Positions 1-6,779 of a stretch of 34,614 nucleotides of DNA are shown piece by piece. Numbering within the stretch: the first letter of the stretch is position 1; each line of letters begins with the position of its first letter. A program made the position numbers and the translations under genes. The DNA is from DATJPD01 sp036394195. Lineage in GTDB: Bacteria; Pseudomonadota; Alphaproteobacteria; CACIAM-22H2. The notes beneath the pieces are model-generated. The model was not told where the DNA came from. It searched no databases and was given only the letters and a program-made list of their open reading frames with translations. The stretch is from contig DASWFO010000317.1 of the NCBI GenBank assembly GCA_036394195.1, forward strand, positions 1-34,614. Reading direction: 5' to 3'.

Positions 1-63
1 CCGACCCGCCGCCGAGGTAGACAGCGCCCGCCCGCGGCCTTAGAACCTGCGAGACCAAGCGAA

Positions 64-138
64 GAGCCCGTAGCTCAGCGGTAGAGCATCTGACTTTTAA
101 TCAGAGGGTCGTGGGTTCGAACCCCACCGGGCTCACCA
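64..138 (+). tRNA. tRNA-Lys (anticodon TTT)
   Basis: A full cloverleaf can be folded. The 7-bp acceptor stem pairs GAGCCCG (64-70) with CGGGCTC (128-134). The anticodon stem TCTGA/TCAGA encloses the 7-base loop CTTTTAA, so the anticodon is TTT (lysine). The T arm contains GGTTCGA, and the D arm is TAGCTCAGCGGTAGAGCA. Discriminator A135 is followed by an encoded CCA (136-138). Nothing suggests a pseudogene. It does not border the accessory island, so it is not the obvious integration site here. Confidence 0.97.
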
Positions 139-177
139 ATAATCTGAACTAGAGCAGTCGAACAATCGTGACAGAGA

Positions 178-202
178 GCGGGTGCACCCGTCGTGCACCC
201 GC
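178..202. terminator. hairpin between tRNA-Lys and the convergent 242-544 gene, possible terminator
   Basis: GCGGGTGCAC (178-187) and GTGCACCCGC (193-202) form a perfect 10-bp stem with a 5-base loop. It lies between the convergent tRNA and a minus-strand gene. Neither side has a clear T-run, so a terminator role is inferred from position and stem strength only. Confidence 0.5.
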
Positions 203-241
203 CAAAACGAATTTCAGGCCTCGCGGGCGTGACGGACACGC

Positions 242-544
242 CTACCGACCCGGGGTGACGTTATCCGGGTTCATGTTTGGGTTCATCGGATCCTTGGTGA
301 CCGGGTCGCGGTTGGGATTCTGCGGACTCGCCCCGGCGGACGGCGGCAGCGCCCGGGTTCCGGGCTGGGTTGTCGAGTACCCCGGCTGCGCTTGCGGTGG
401 CACCTGCATCATCTGCCGCTGCTGGCTCGGCGGCGGCGTTTCGGGAATTTTGTAATCCTCCTGCGGCCGGTCCGCCGGCTGCGCAAACGCCGGCAGGCTT
501 GTCATGACGAGCATCGCCGCGAGACTGAGTCTGATTTTGTCCAT
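242..544 (-). CDS. secreted proline/glutamine-rich small protein, function unknown
   Basis: The 100-residue protein has a clear Sec signal peptide: Lys/Arg at residues 3-5, a hydrophobic core at about 6-18, and a probable cleavage after AFA (residue 21). The mature part is low-complexity, rich in Pro, Gln, Asn and Thr, with no domain I recognise. A good ribosome site (GGAGAA) precedes the ATG, which together with the signal peptide argues that it is real. It is likely periplasmic or surface-exposed. It stands alone, with a 273-base non-coding stretch upstream and the tRNA convergent downstream. No function is proposed. Confidence 0.75.
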   Translation of the reverse strand: MDKIRLSLAAMLVMTSLPAFAQPADRPQEDYKIPETPPPSQQRQMMQVPPQAQPGYSTTQPGTRALPPSAGASPQNPNRDPVTKDPMNPNMNPDNVTPGR

Positions 545-706
545 GGCGTTCTCCTGCGTTGGAGACGATCAGATACGAAGGACAACACAGCCGTCGCCAC
601 TTTACTCCCGTTCCCGAAGCACGCGACCTCACCCATTGGTATGATCAACGGTGCCGACCGCCATGGCCGTGTCAGCCGGGATCGCGTTGCGCGCCACCGC
701 GGCTAT

Positions 707-723
707 GCGCAAAAGTTTTGCGC
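707..723. repeat. 17-bp palindrome in the 545-817 intergenic stretch
   Basis: GCGCAAAAGTTTTGCGC has two perfect 8-base arms around one central base. It lies in a 273-base stretch where I see no convincing gene. It could be an operator, or a hairpin downstream of the methyltransferase-like gene that ends at 818. Its function is not shown by the sequence. Confidence 0.35.
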
Positions 724-817
724 GCGAATTTGCAAAGCGTCGTCAGCAGCTTCCCGAAACCCTTGCGCCCTTGCGCGCCTTTTGGAGCGCAATCCCAGGC
801 AAGCCGCTTCGGCCGGT

Positions 818-1723
818 TCACCCGCCGGCCGGTTTCAAGCGGCGGCTGACGTCGTCCATGTAACTCTCGCGGACGAACAGGAAAGCGCGAAACGCCCCGT
901 ATTGCTTCATATTCGCCTGGTGCCAATCCGGGGCCAATCCGTCCGGCGGATACGCGACCTCCAGCCGAAACGGGAACCCAAGCAGGTTCATCGTCGAGAA
1001 GAGAAGCCGCGTCGACAGCGCCGTGCCGTAAGAGTACCGCGACCACACGCCCGTCAGGCCAGGCTGTGAGGCCGGCCGCGGCTCGCCGAGCCGGATCAGG
1101 TTTTCGTCCGACTCGATGAATCCGCTCCACACGAAAACCGCCTTTTTGGCGATCCCGGCCAACACCTGCAGGACGTGCAGGGGATCGCCGACATGGCACA
1201 GGAAGGCCATGCTCGACACGACGTCGAACTCGCGGCCGCTGTCGTCGGGGTTGCCCGTGGCGATGGCGGGCTGCGGCTCATTGACATAGGCGCCCGGCAT
1301 GAACCGGGCGGGCGAGCCAGTCAGCCCGGTCAGAAATGAAAAGGCGTTGGCGTGCCGGGGAAGGTCCAGCCCGAAGCAGTCGCCCATCCCATTCAAGGAC
1401 ATGAAAATCGGCAACAGACCGGAGTTGCAGGACACGTCCAGATAGGTTTCGCCCGGGAACGCGGCGCACATCGCGCGCGCGAACGCCTCGTAGGTGCGGA
1501 GCAGCCGCGTGTTCGCGTCCAACGCCCGCTGGAACATCTCCGGGCCGTCCGCGGACAGGTCGTAGACTTCGCGCCGCGGATGCGCTTCCGGATCGGGCGA
1601 GTACAGCCAGTCATACGCAACGCCCGTGCAGACGGTGTCCGCCACGATGAACGGCTGGTACTCGAGCAGCGCTTTGGCCCGCTCGACGTCGGCGGCGGAC
1701 AACCTGTACGGGCGCAAATCCAT
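818..1723 (-). CDS. class I SAM-dependent methyltransferase-like protein
   Basis: The 301-residue protein has a Rossmann-type methyltransferase core. A motif-I-like segment LDVSCNSG (residues 95-102) is followed by an acidic strand end (GLDLP, about 118-122). A second strand, FDVVSSMAFLCHVGDP, fits motif IV and the region after it. The usual glycine of motif I (D-x-G-x-x-x-G) is Ser98, so SAM binding is likely but not certain. It is the last gene of a three-gene minus-strand group after the Rieske pair, with a 31-base gap. This suggests it acts on the same substrate as the oxygenase, but the substrate cannot be read from sequence. The ATG at 1723 has only a weak ribosome site. Confidence 0.65.
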   Translation of the reverse strand: MDLRPYRLSAADVERAKALLEYQPFIVADTVCTGVAYDWLYSPDPEAHPRREVYDLSADGPEMFQRALDANTRLLRTYEAFARAMCAAFPGETYLDVSCNSGLLPIFMSLNGMGDCFGLDLPRHANAFSFLTGLTGSPARFMPGAYVNEPQPAIATGNPDDSGREFDVVSSMAFLCHVGDPLHVLQVLAGIAKKAVFVWSGFIESDENLIRLGEPRPASQPGLTGVWSRYSYGTALSTRLLFSTMNLLGFPFRLEVAYPPDGLAPDWHQANMKQYGAFRAFLFVRESYMDDVSRRLKPAGG

Positions 1724-1754
1724 GCCGCCACGCTAACACGGATCGGCGCTTCGG

Positions 1755-2471
1755 TTACTCGCCCGGTTCGGCCTGCAGGCGCACCGGCCCCGGCCGGCGG
1801 TTGGAGCGCGGCTTGATCACGCGCTCGCTGTAGACGGTCTCGAGCGGCGTCCCATTCATCTCGCCCGAGGTTTTGAAGCCGTACTCGACCGGCTTGTCGT
1901 CGATCGGGCAGCCGGGCAGGCGGGGCACCCGCGTGGGCACTTTCAGCGGGCCGCTGGCGTGGCGCTCGGCGATGCTCTCCGGCAGGCCGTTGAAGTCCTT
2001 GAAACCGCTTTTCAGCGCCCGGTGGCGGCGCAGCTTCAGCGGCAGGTCCTCGCTCCAGATCTTGTTCGCCCAGATCGGCACCAGCCAGCGCAGCACCGGC
2101 GCCAGCATCACCCGCCAGCTGGACAGGAAGAAGACATAGCGGCTGCGCGACACGATCATGTCCGGCGCTGGCTCGGTGATCGCCAGCGTGGTCAGCACGG
2201 GCACGCCGAACATGGTCGTGTAGTTCGAGAACGTGTTCTCGGCGTGCTTCTGGTGGATCGCCCAGCTGAAGGTCTTCAGGAAGCGGAAGACCGGCGGGCG
2301 AACGACCAGCAGGTCGACGCGCATCCGCTCGTCGTCGAACAGGATCTTGTCGTCGTCGTAGCCGGCGCCGTGGACGACGCCGACATGCTCGGCGTCCCAG
2401 TAGTTCCACATGCCGGCCGCGATCGAGCAGTTCGCGAGCTCGCGGCGGAATTCGAAATCAAGGATTCGCAT
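1755..2471 (-). CDS. ring-hydroxylating oxygenase catalytic (mononuclear iron) domain as a separate frame
   Basis: The 238-residue protein carries D26-x2-H29-x4-H34 in the context NYWDAEHVGVVHG. This is the bridging Asp and two-His iron motif of Rieske non-heme oxygenase alpha subunits. E141-D142 (context IWSEDLP) is placed where the third carboxylate ligand occurs in this family. There is no Rieske domain here; the preceding gene supplies one. The start ATG overlaps the end of the Rieske frame by 14 bases and has no visible ribosome site. Either translation is coupled or the two frames are halves of one frameshifted gene. Joined, they would make about 355 residues, normal for a one-piece oxygenase. 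Substrate unknown. Confidence 0.75.
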   Translation of the reverse strand: MRILDFEFRRELANCSIAAGMWNYWDAEHVGVVHGAGYDDDKILFDDERMRVDLLVVRPPVFRFLKTFSWAIHQKHAENTFSNYTTMFGVPVLTTLAITEPAPDMIVSRSRYVFFLSSWRVMLAPVLRWLVPIWANKIWSEDLPLKLRRHRALKSGFKDFNGLPESIAERHASGPLKVPTRVPRLPGCPIDDKPVEYGFKTSGEMNGTPLETVYSERVIKPRSNRRPGPVRLQAEPGE

Positions 2472-2823
2472 TGCGGAACACGACCAGCTTGCCGTCGCGC
2501 CATTCGCTCTTGAAGAACTTCACGCAGCCCTTCATCGGATAGGTGAGGCAGCGCCCGTCCTCGGCGTCGAACTCCCACGCATGCCAGCGGCAGCGCAGCT
2601 TCTGCGACTGCGGGACGAAATCGAGCTCGCCGCCGAAATGCGGGCAGACCCCGGAGATGACCAGCGGGTGAGGGGCCCGGTCGAACACCACGACTTCGTC
2701 CCGCCAGGCTTCGACCCAGTGATTGATCCGCCGCTCTTTGGCGAGCTCCTCGCGCGAGCACACGGAAACCTCGTCCGGCGGCGGGGGGTTGTGCCCCAGC
2801 ACGTTTTGTCTCTGATCAGGCAT
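2458..2823 (-). CDS. Rieske [2Fe-2S] domain protein, N-terminal half of a split oxygenase
   Basis: The 121-residue protein shows the Rieske ligands C60-x-H62 (VCPHFGGEL) and C78-x2-H81 (LRCRWHAWEFD), separated by 15 residues as usual. A leading segment (INHWVEAWRDEVVVFDRAPHPLVI) resembles the start of oxygenase alpha subunits rather than a free ferredoxin. It would pass electrons to the mononuclear iron encoded in the next frame. It ends with TGA 14 bases inside that frame. The following gene is a methyltransferase-like protein. No reductase or ferredoxin gene lies nearby, so the electron donor must be encoded elsewhere. Confidence 0.85.
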   Translation of the reverse strand: MPDQRQNVLGHNPPPPDEVSVCSREELAKERRINHWVEAWRDEVVVFDRAPHPLVISGVCPHFGGELDFVPQSQKLRCRWHAWEFDAEDGRCLTYPMKGCVKFFKSEWRDGKLVVFRNANP

Positions 2824-3046
2824 TTCTGTCGAGTAACCCTGACTTTTTCGCTGGCGGACGCCGCGCGGTACCCCCGGCTGTGCGTCCGAGGCCGGAGTTT
2901 AGCCGCTCGGCGCGGTCCGGCAAGTCAATAGATGGGTCCGGCTCGCCGCGGACAACCTCTTGAAAAGCCCGCAATAAGGTTGCCGTTTGGCCGGGGTTTC
3001 AGCAGAGTCAGCCGCGACTCGTCCGCCCCGGAAGAGATGGAGTCCC

Positions 3047-3757
3047 ATGGCGTCCCCGCCCCGGTCACCACGGCCGCGCGATCTTCGGCTTCAGGAATAC
3101 CTCGCCTTCGCCCGCCAGCGCCCCGATCTGTTCGACGTGGGCGAGGGCGGCATTCGCATTCTCCTCGATTCGGCCGAGATCGAGCAGGTCGAGGACGACG
3201 TGACAATCGATCTTCGCCGCCGCGGCCTGTCCGAAACCGGGGCCGAGATCGGGATCATCGCCAAGGATCCGTGGTTCTGGCTGATCCGCGACGCGGTTGA
3301 ATTCCCCGACGGGGCGCGGCGGGCCTATGCCCGTTTCATCAACCGCACCGGTCACGGCTCCGCGGTCCTGCCGCTCTTCGAAGATCGTGTGATGCTGACG
3401 CGGCAGTTCCGGCATGCGATCCGGCGCTGGTCGCTCGAGATTCCGCGTGGCGGCATCGAGATCGACAAGACGCCGGACGAGACCGCCATCGCCGAAGTCC
3501 GCGAGGAGATCGGCGGGGAAATCACCGAGCTGGTCCCGCTGGGCTTCGTCCATGGGTCGACCAACATCTATTACAACGGCGTTTATCTTTATTTCGCCCG
3601 GCTGAGCCGGATCGGCGCGCCGCAGCTCAGCGAAGGGATCATCAGCATCGAGCAGCCGACGGTGGCCGAATTCGAGCGCATGCTGCGCGACAACGAGGTC
3701 ACGGATTCATTTACGATCTCGGCGTACTTTCAGGCTAAATTGCGCGGCCTCGTGTAA
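3047..3757 (+). CDS. Nudix hydrolase, ADP-ribose-pyrophosphatase-like
   Basis: The 236-residue protein has a Nudix box at residues 135-157. The metal-binding core E150-V-x-E153-E154-x-G156 is intact. The usual Glu at box position 7 is Lys141 and the usual Arg at position 15 is Ala149. The strand before the box (RWSLEIPRGG) and the later VPLGFVHGSTNIYYNGVYLY segment resemble ADP-ribose/sugar-nucleotide pyrophosphatases. The N-terminal 100 residues are not a standard Nudix part. I chose ATG 3047 because GGAAGAG and GGAG lie just upstream; the frame is open back to 2987. It is divergent from the Rieske group. A luciferase-like gene follows 30 bases downstream. Substrate unknown. Confidence 0.8.
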   Translation: MASPPRSPRPRDLRLQEYLAFARQRPDLFDVGEGGIRILLDSAEIEQVEDDVTIDLRRRGLSETGAEIGIIAKDPWFWLIRDAVEFPDGARRAYARFINRTGHGSAVLPLFEDRVMLTRQFRHAIRRWSLEIPRGGIEIDKTPDETAIAEVREEIGGEITELVPLGFVHGSTNIYYNGVYLYFARLSRIGAPQLSEGIISIEQPTVAEFERMLRDNEVTDSFTISAYFQAKLRGLV

Positions 3758-3787
3758 TCGTCGGCGCATACGCCCGGGAGGAGTTCG

Positions 3788-4825
3788 GTGAAATTCGGTC
3801 TTTTCGATCACGTCGACCGGTCGGACGACCGGCCGCTGGCCAGGCAATTCGACGAGCGGCTCGACTATGCCGCCGCGGCCGATGCGGCCGGCTTCTACTG
3901 CTATCACGTGGCCGAGCATCACGCGACGCCGCTCAACATGGTCCCGGTCCCGGGCGTGTTCCTCGCCGCCGTCGCCCGCGCGACCAGGCGCCTGCGCCTC
4001 GGGCCGCTCGTGTATCTCCTGCCGCTCTACACGCCGCTGCGCCTGATCGAGGAGATCTGCATGCTGGATCACCTCTCGAACGGCCGGCTCGACCTCGGGG
4101 TCGGGCGCGGCGTGTCGCCGTACGAGCTCAACTACGCCAAGGTTGATCCGGAGACCTCGCGTGAGGTGTTCATCGACAGCTTCGATGCGGTGATGCACGG
4201 CCTGACCCACGACCGGCTGACGCATGCCGGCAAATATTTCACCTACACCAACGTGCCGATGCCGCTGAAGCCGCTGCAGACGCCGTACCCGCGGATCTGG
4301 TACGCGTCGTCGAACGAGATCGGCTCGCGCTGGGCCGGCGAGCGCGGCGTGAATTTCTGCACGCTGGGGACCACCGAGCGCGCCAAGGGCGACATCCGCG
4401 TCTTCACCGAGACCTTGGCCAAGCGCGGCGGGCCGGCCGTCGCCAACCCGGATTTCCCCAGCGGTACGGCGATCGGCATCATGCGGCACATGGTGCTCGC
4501 CGAAAGCCACGACGAGGCGATGAAGACCGCCAAGCCGGCGTTCGATTATTGGCATCGCAGCCTGACCTTGCTCGAGCGCGAGAACGCCGGGGCCGCCGGA
4601 CGGGTGGGGCGCAGCATGCAGGGCAGCGTCGAGGAGGGCATGGCGAAGGGCTCGGTCCTGGTCGGCACACCCGACACGGTGCGCGCCGAGATCGAGCGCC
4701 AGACCCGGGAGCTCGGCCTCAACTACATGATGTTCAGCTGCTTCTTCGGCAACATGGCGCTGGACCACGCGCTGCGCACCCTCAACCTCTTCGCCCGCGA
4801 CGTGATGCCGAAGATGAAGGGCTGA
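3788..4825 (+). CDS. LLM-class (luciferase-like) flavin-dependent oxidoreductase
   Basis: The 345-residue protein is a TIM-barrel luciferase-like monooxygenase. Family features are the N-terminal MKFGLFDHV strand, a CYHVAEHHATP segment, RLRLGPLVYLLPLYTPLRLIEE, and the GRLDLGVGRG phosphate-binding-type loop. Near the C-terminus, GTPDTVRAEIE is the usual LLM segment. It probably uses reduced FMN supplied by a separate reductase to oxidise a small organic substrate. The start is GTG at 3788, preceded by a strong GGGAGGAG. It lies 30 bases after the Nudix gene and may be co-transcribed. Family assignment is secure; the substrate is not determinable. Confidence 0.88.
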   Translation: MKFGLFDHVDRSDDRPLARQFDERLDYAAAADAAGFYCYHVAEHHATPLNMVPVPGVFLAAVARATRRLRLGPLVYLLPLYTPLRLIEEICMLDHLSNGRLDLGVGRGVSPYELNYAKVDPETSREVFIDSFDAVMHGLTHDRLTHAGKYFTYTNVPMPLKPLQTPYPRIWYASSNEIGSRWAGERGVNFCTLGTTERAKGDIRVFTETLAKRGGPAVANPDFPSGTAIGIMRHMVLAESHDEAMKTAKPAFDYWHRSLTLLERENAGAAGRVGRSMQGSVEEGMAKGSVLVGTPDTVRAEIERQTRELGLNYMMFSCFFGNMALDHALRTLNLFARDVMPKMKG

Positions 4826-4850
4826 CGAAGCGTTGTCACCGGTTCTGATT

Positions 4851-4918
4851 CGTCATGCCGGCGAAAGCCGGCATCCAGTGGCTTTCAGGACTGGACCCCG
4901 GCTTTCGCCGGGGTGACG
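4851..4918. repeat. bipartite palindromic repeat, locus A
   Basis: The left unit 4851-4879 runs CGTC, stem ATGCCGGC, loop GAAA, stem GCCGGCAT, CCAGT. The right unit 4890-4918 is inverted and its stem reads ACCCCGGC/GCCGGGGT with the same GAAA loop. A 10-base spacer separates them. It sits directly after the LLM gene. Paired base changes between the two stems show that pairing is conserved. Confidence 0.85.
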
Positions 4919-4973
4919 AGCAAAAGAGACTGGCGCTTCGCCTGCGACGGATGCCGAAAATTAAAAGCTGACC

Positions 4974-5004
4974 GAAACGGAGGACACAGGGCCGTTTTCT
5001 TTTT
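4974..5004 (+). terminator. weak rho-independent terminator candidate
   Basis: AAACGG (4975-4980) can pair with CCGTTT (4992-4997) over an 11-base loop, followed by TCTTTTT. The stem is short. It is about 150 bases after the LLM gene. Downstream (about 5007-5040) lies a degenerate CGTCATTGGCGGGCTTGACC-type repeat. Confidence 0.35.
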
Positions 5005-5047
5005 CCGTCATTGGCGGGCTTGACCCTCTGGGTTCCCACCCACCTCT

Positions 5048-5078
5048 CGTCATGCCCGCGAAAGCGGGCATCCAGTCT
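5048..5078 (+). repeat. left inverted repeat of the GIY-YIG element
   Basis: 31 bases containing an 8-bp stem (ATGCCCGC/GCGGGCAT) with a GAAA loop. It is an exact reverse complement of 5384-5414. It ends immediately before the nuclease stop codon. Confidence 0.9.
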
Positions 5079-5369
5079 TCACACCAGCAGTTCGTCATAG
5101 AGGTCGCGCCATTCAGGATTAGCTCTCTCGATCAATTCGAGCTTCCAGTCACGGCGCCACTTCTTCATTTGGGTCTCCCGCACGATTGCCAGGGGCATGG
5201 TTTCATGAAATTCGGCATAGACCAGCATGTGCACCCGATATGTCTTCGTGAACCCGTCCGCCTGTCCTGACCTGTGCTCGGCTACCCGGCGCACCAAGTC
5301 ATTGGTGACGCCGATATACAGCGTTCCGTTGCGTTTGCTCGCCAGAATGTAAACGCAGGGCCGCCGCAT
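5079..5369 (-). CDS. small GIY-YIG nuclease-superfamily protein
   Basis: The 96-residue protein matches the single-domain GIY-YIG family. It has VYIL (GIY strand, residues 6-9), YIG (18-20), VTNDLVRRVAEH with R27, a FTKTY segment (40-44), and RETQMKKWRRDWK with the metal-binding Glu65. Such domains cut or nick DNA. The frame is open to 5432, but residues upstream of ATG 5369 are translated palindromic repeat (the HARESGHP artefact), so I start at 5369. It is enclosed by perfect inverted repeats of a family scattered through this window. This is why I consider it a possible enzyme of that family and not just a housekeeping nuclease. Confidence 0.88.
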   Translation of the reverse strand: MRRPCVYILASKRNGTLYIGVTNDLVRRVAEHRSGQADGFTKTYRVHMLVYAEFHETMPLAIVRETQMKKWRRDWKLELIERANPEWRDLYDELLV

Positions 5370-5383
5370 TCGGGGATTATGAC

Positions 5384-5414
5384 AGACTGGATGCCCGCTT
5401 TCGCGGGCATGACG
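5384..5414 (-). repeat. right inverted repeat of the GIY-YIG element
   Basis: Exact reverse complement of 5048-5078. It lies 14 bases upstream of the nuclease start codon, so it covers the region where a promoter would be expected. Confidence 0.9.
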
Positions 5415-5539
5415 CATTGGGGTTGCAGGCAAAATTCACCCCATTCCACCTACACGAGCTCCGTTCTAAGATCGGGGGGTCATCGCCAGCAACGCGTCGC
5501 CCTATAAGAACGTCAACGCGACGCCCAGGGGAGGGACCG

Positions 5540-6760
5540 ATGTCGCCATCCATGTTGAGCCGTCTGGCCGTGGGCGCGGCGCTCGCGAGCGCGCTTCTGG
5601 CTCCCGCCGGGGCCGCCGCGCAGATCTCCGAGGACGCCGTCAAGATCGGCGTGCTGACCGATCTGAGCGGCCCGGCCTCCGACCCGACCGGGCAGGGCTC
5701 GGTCGCCGCCGCCGAAATGGCGGTCGCCGATTTCGGCGGCACCGTCGCCGGCAAGCCGATCCAGGTCATCTCCGCCAACCATCAGCTGAAGCCCGACATC
5801 GGCGCCGGAATCGCCCGCCAATGGTACGACGTCGACAAGGTCGACCTGATCGTCGACGTGCCGGTGTCCGCGGTCGGCCTCGCCGTCCAGGAAGTCGCCC
5901 GCCAGAAGCAGCGGCTGTTCATCACCCACAGCACCGGGACGACCGACTTCACCGGCAAGGCCTGCTCGCCCTACGGCATGCAATGGGTGTTCGACACCCA
6001 TGCGCTGGCGACCGGCACCGCCCGCGAGGTGACCAAGCGCGGCGGCGACAGCTGGTTCTTCCTCACCGCCGATTACGCGTTCGGCTATTCCCTGGAGAAG
6101 GACGCCGGCGAGGTGGTCAAGCAGATGGGCGGCAAGGTGCTGGGCTCGGTGCGCCATCCGTTCCAGTCGCCCGACCTGACGTCCTTCGTGCTGCAGGCCC
6201 AGGCGTCGAAGGCCAGGATCATCGGCATCGCCAGCGGCCCGCCGGACAACGTCAACGCGATCAAGCTCGGCGGCGAGTTCGGGATTTTCAAGGGCGGCCA
6301 GCAGATGGCCGGCCTCCTGGTCCTCATCACCGACGTCCACGCCATGGGGCTGAAGACCGCGCAGGGCCTGCTGCTGACCACGTCCTTCTACTGGGACATG
6401 GACGATCAGACCCGCACGTGGTCGAAGCGCTACATGGCCCGGATGAACAAGGCGCCGACGATGTGGCAGGCGGGCGTCTATTCGTCCGTCATCCATTACC
6501 TGAAGGCGGTCAGGGCCGCGGGCACCGACGCGCCGCTCAAGGTCGCGGCCAAGATGCGCGAGACCCCGGTCGAGGACTTCTTCTCGCGCCATGGCCGGCT
6601 GCGCGAAGACGGAAAGATGGTGCACGACGTGTATCTCGTGCAGGTGAAGACGCCGGAAGAATCCAAATTTGCCTGGGACTACTACAAGGTCCTGGCGACC
6701 ATCCCGGGCGATCAGGCGTTTCCGCCGCCCGACCCGGTCTGCCCGCTGGTCAAGAAATAG
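5540..6760 (+). CDS. ABC-type periplasmic substrate-binding protein (branched-chain amino acid / type 1 PBP family)
   Basis: The 406-residue protein has a signal peptide cleaved after about residue 27 (GAAA|Q). The mature start VKIGVLTDLSGPASDPTGQGSV is typical of LivK-like type I binding proteins. GTTDFTGKACSPYGMQWVFDTHALATGTA is the conserved inter-lobe region. ATG 5540 is chosen because GGGAGGGA lies just upstream; ATG 5552 is a possible alternative. No permease or ATPase gene is nearby, so this is an orphan binding protein. It is followed after 19 bases by a periplasmic beta-propeller gene, suggesting joint expression. The ligand is probably a small organic acid or amino acid, but this cannot be read from sequence. 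Confidence 0.87.
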   Translation: MSPSMLSRLAVGAALASALLAPAGAAAQISEDAVKIGVLTDLSGPASDPTGQGSVAAAEMAVADFGGTVAGKPIQVISANHQLKPDIGAGIARQWYDVDKVDLIVDVPVSAVGLAVQEVARQKQRLFITHSTGTTDFTGKACSPYGMQWVFDTHALATGTAREVTKRGGDSWFFLTADYAFGYSLEKDAGEVVKQMGGKVLGSVRHPFQSPDLTSFVLQAQASKARIIGIASGPPDNVNAIKLGGEFGIFKGGQQMAGLLVLITDVHAMGLKTAQGLLLTTSFYWDMDDQTRTWSKRYMARMNKAPTMWQAGVYSSVIHYLKAVRAAGTDAPLKVAAKMRETPVEDFFSRHGRLREDGKMVHDVYLVQVKTPEESKFAWDYYKVLATIPGDQAFPPPDPVCPLVKK

Positions 6761-6779
6761 AACCCAAGGAGAGGACAAT

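Larger units (their letters stand above)
5048..5414. mobile_element. GIY-YIG gene bracketed by perfect 31-bp inverted palindromic repeats
   Basis: Bases 5048-5078 and 5384-5414 are exact reverse complements. Each contains its own hairpin, GCCCGC-GAAA-GCGGGC. Between them lies only the GIY-YIG gene (5079-5369), whose stop codon begins directly after the left repeat. The termini follow the CGTCA...CCAGT/ACTGG...TGACG architecture of the other repeat pairs in this window. I infer a small element in which the nuclease gene is carried by, or mobilises, the repeat family. No target-site duplication is visible at the edges. Confidence 0.6.

Noticed and set aside
64..138. tRNA-Lys as attachment site of the island
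   Set aside because: The island starts 17 kb away and no copy of the tRNA 3' end is seen near it.
651..863. 70-codon plus-strand frame in the gap before the methyltransferase-like gene
   Set aside because: No ribosome site, overlaps the real gene end at 818, no recognisable features.
5052..5270. Frames beginning MPAKAGIQ or containing HARESGHP
   Set aside because: These are translations of the palindromic repeats and not genes. The same applies near 8184 and 32379.
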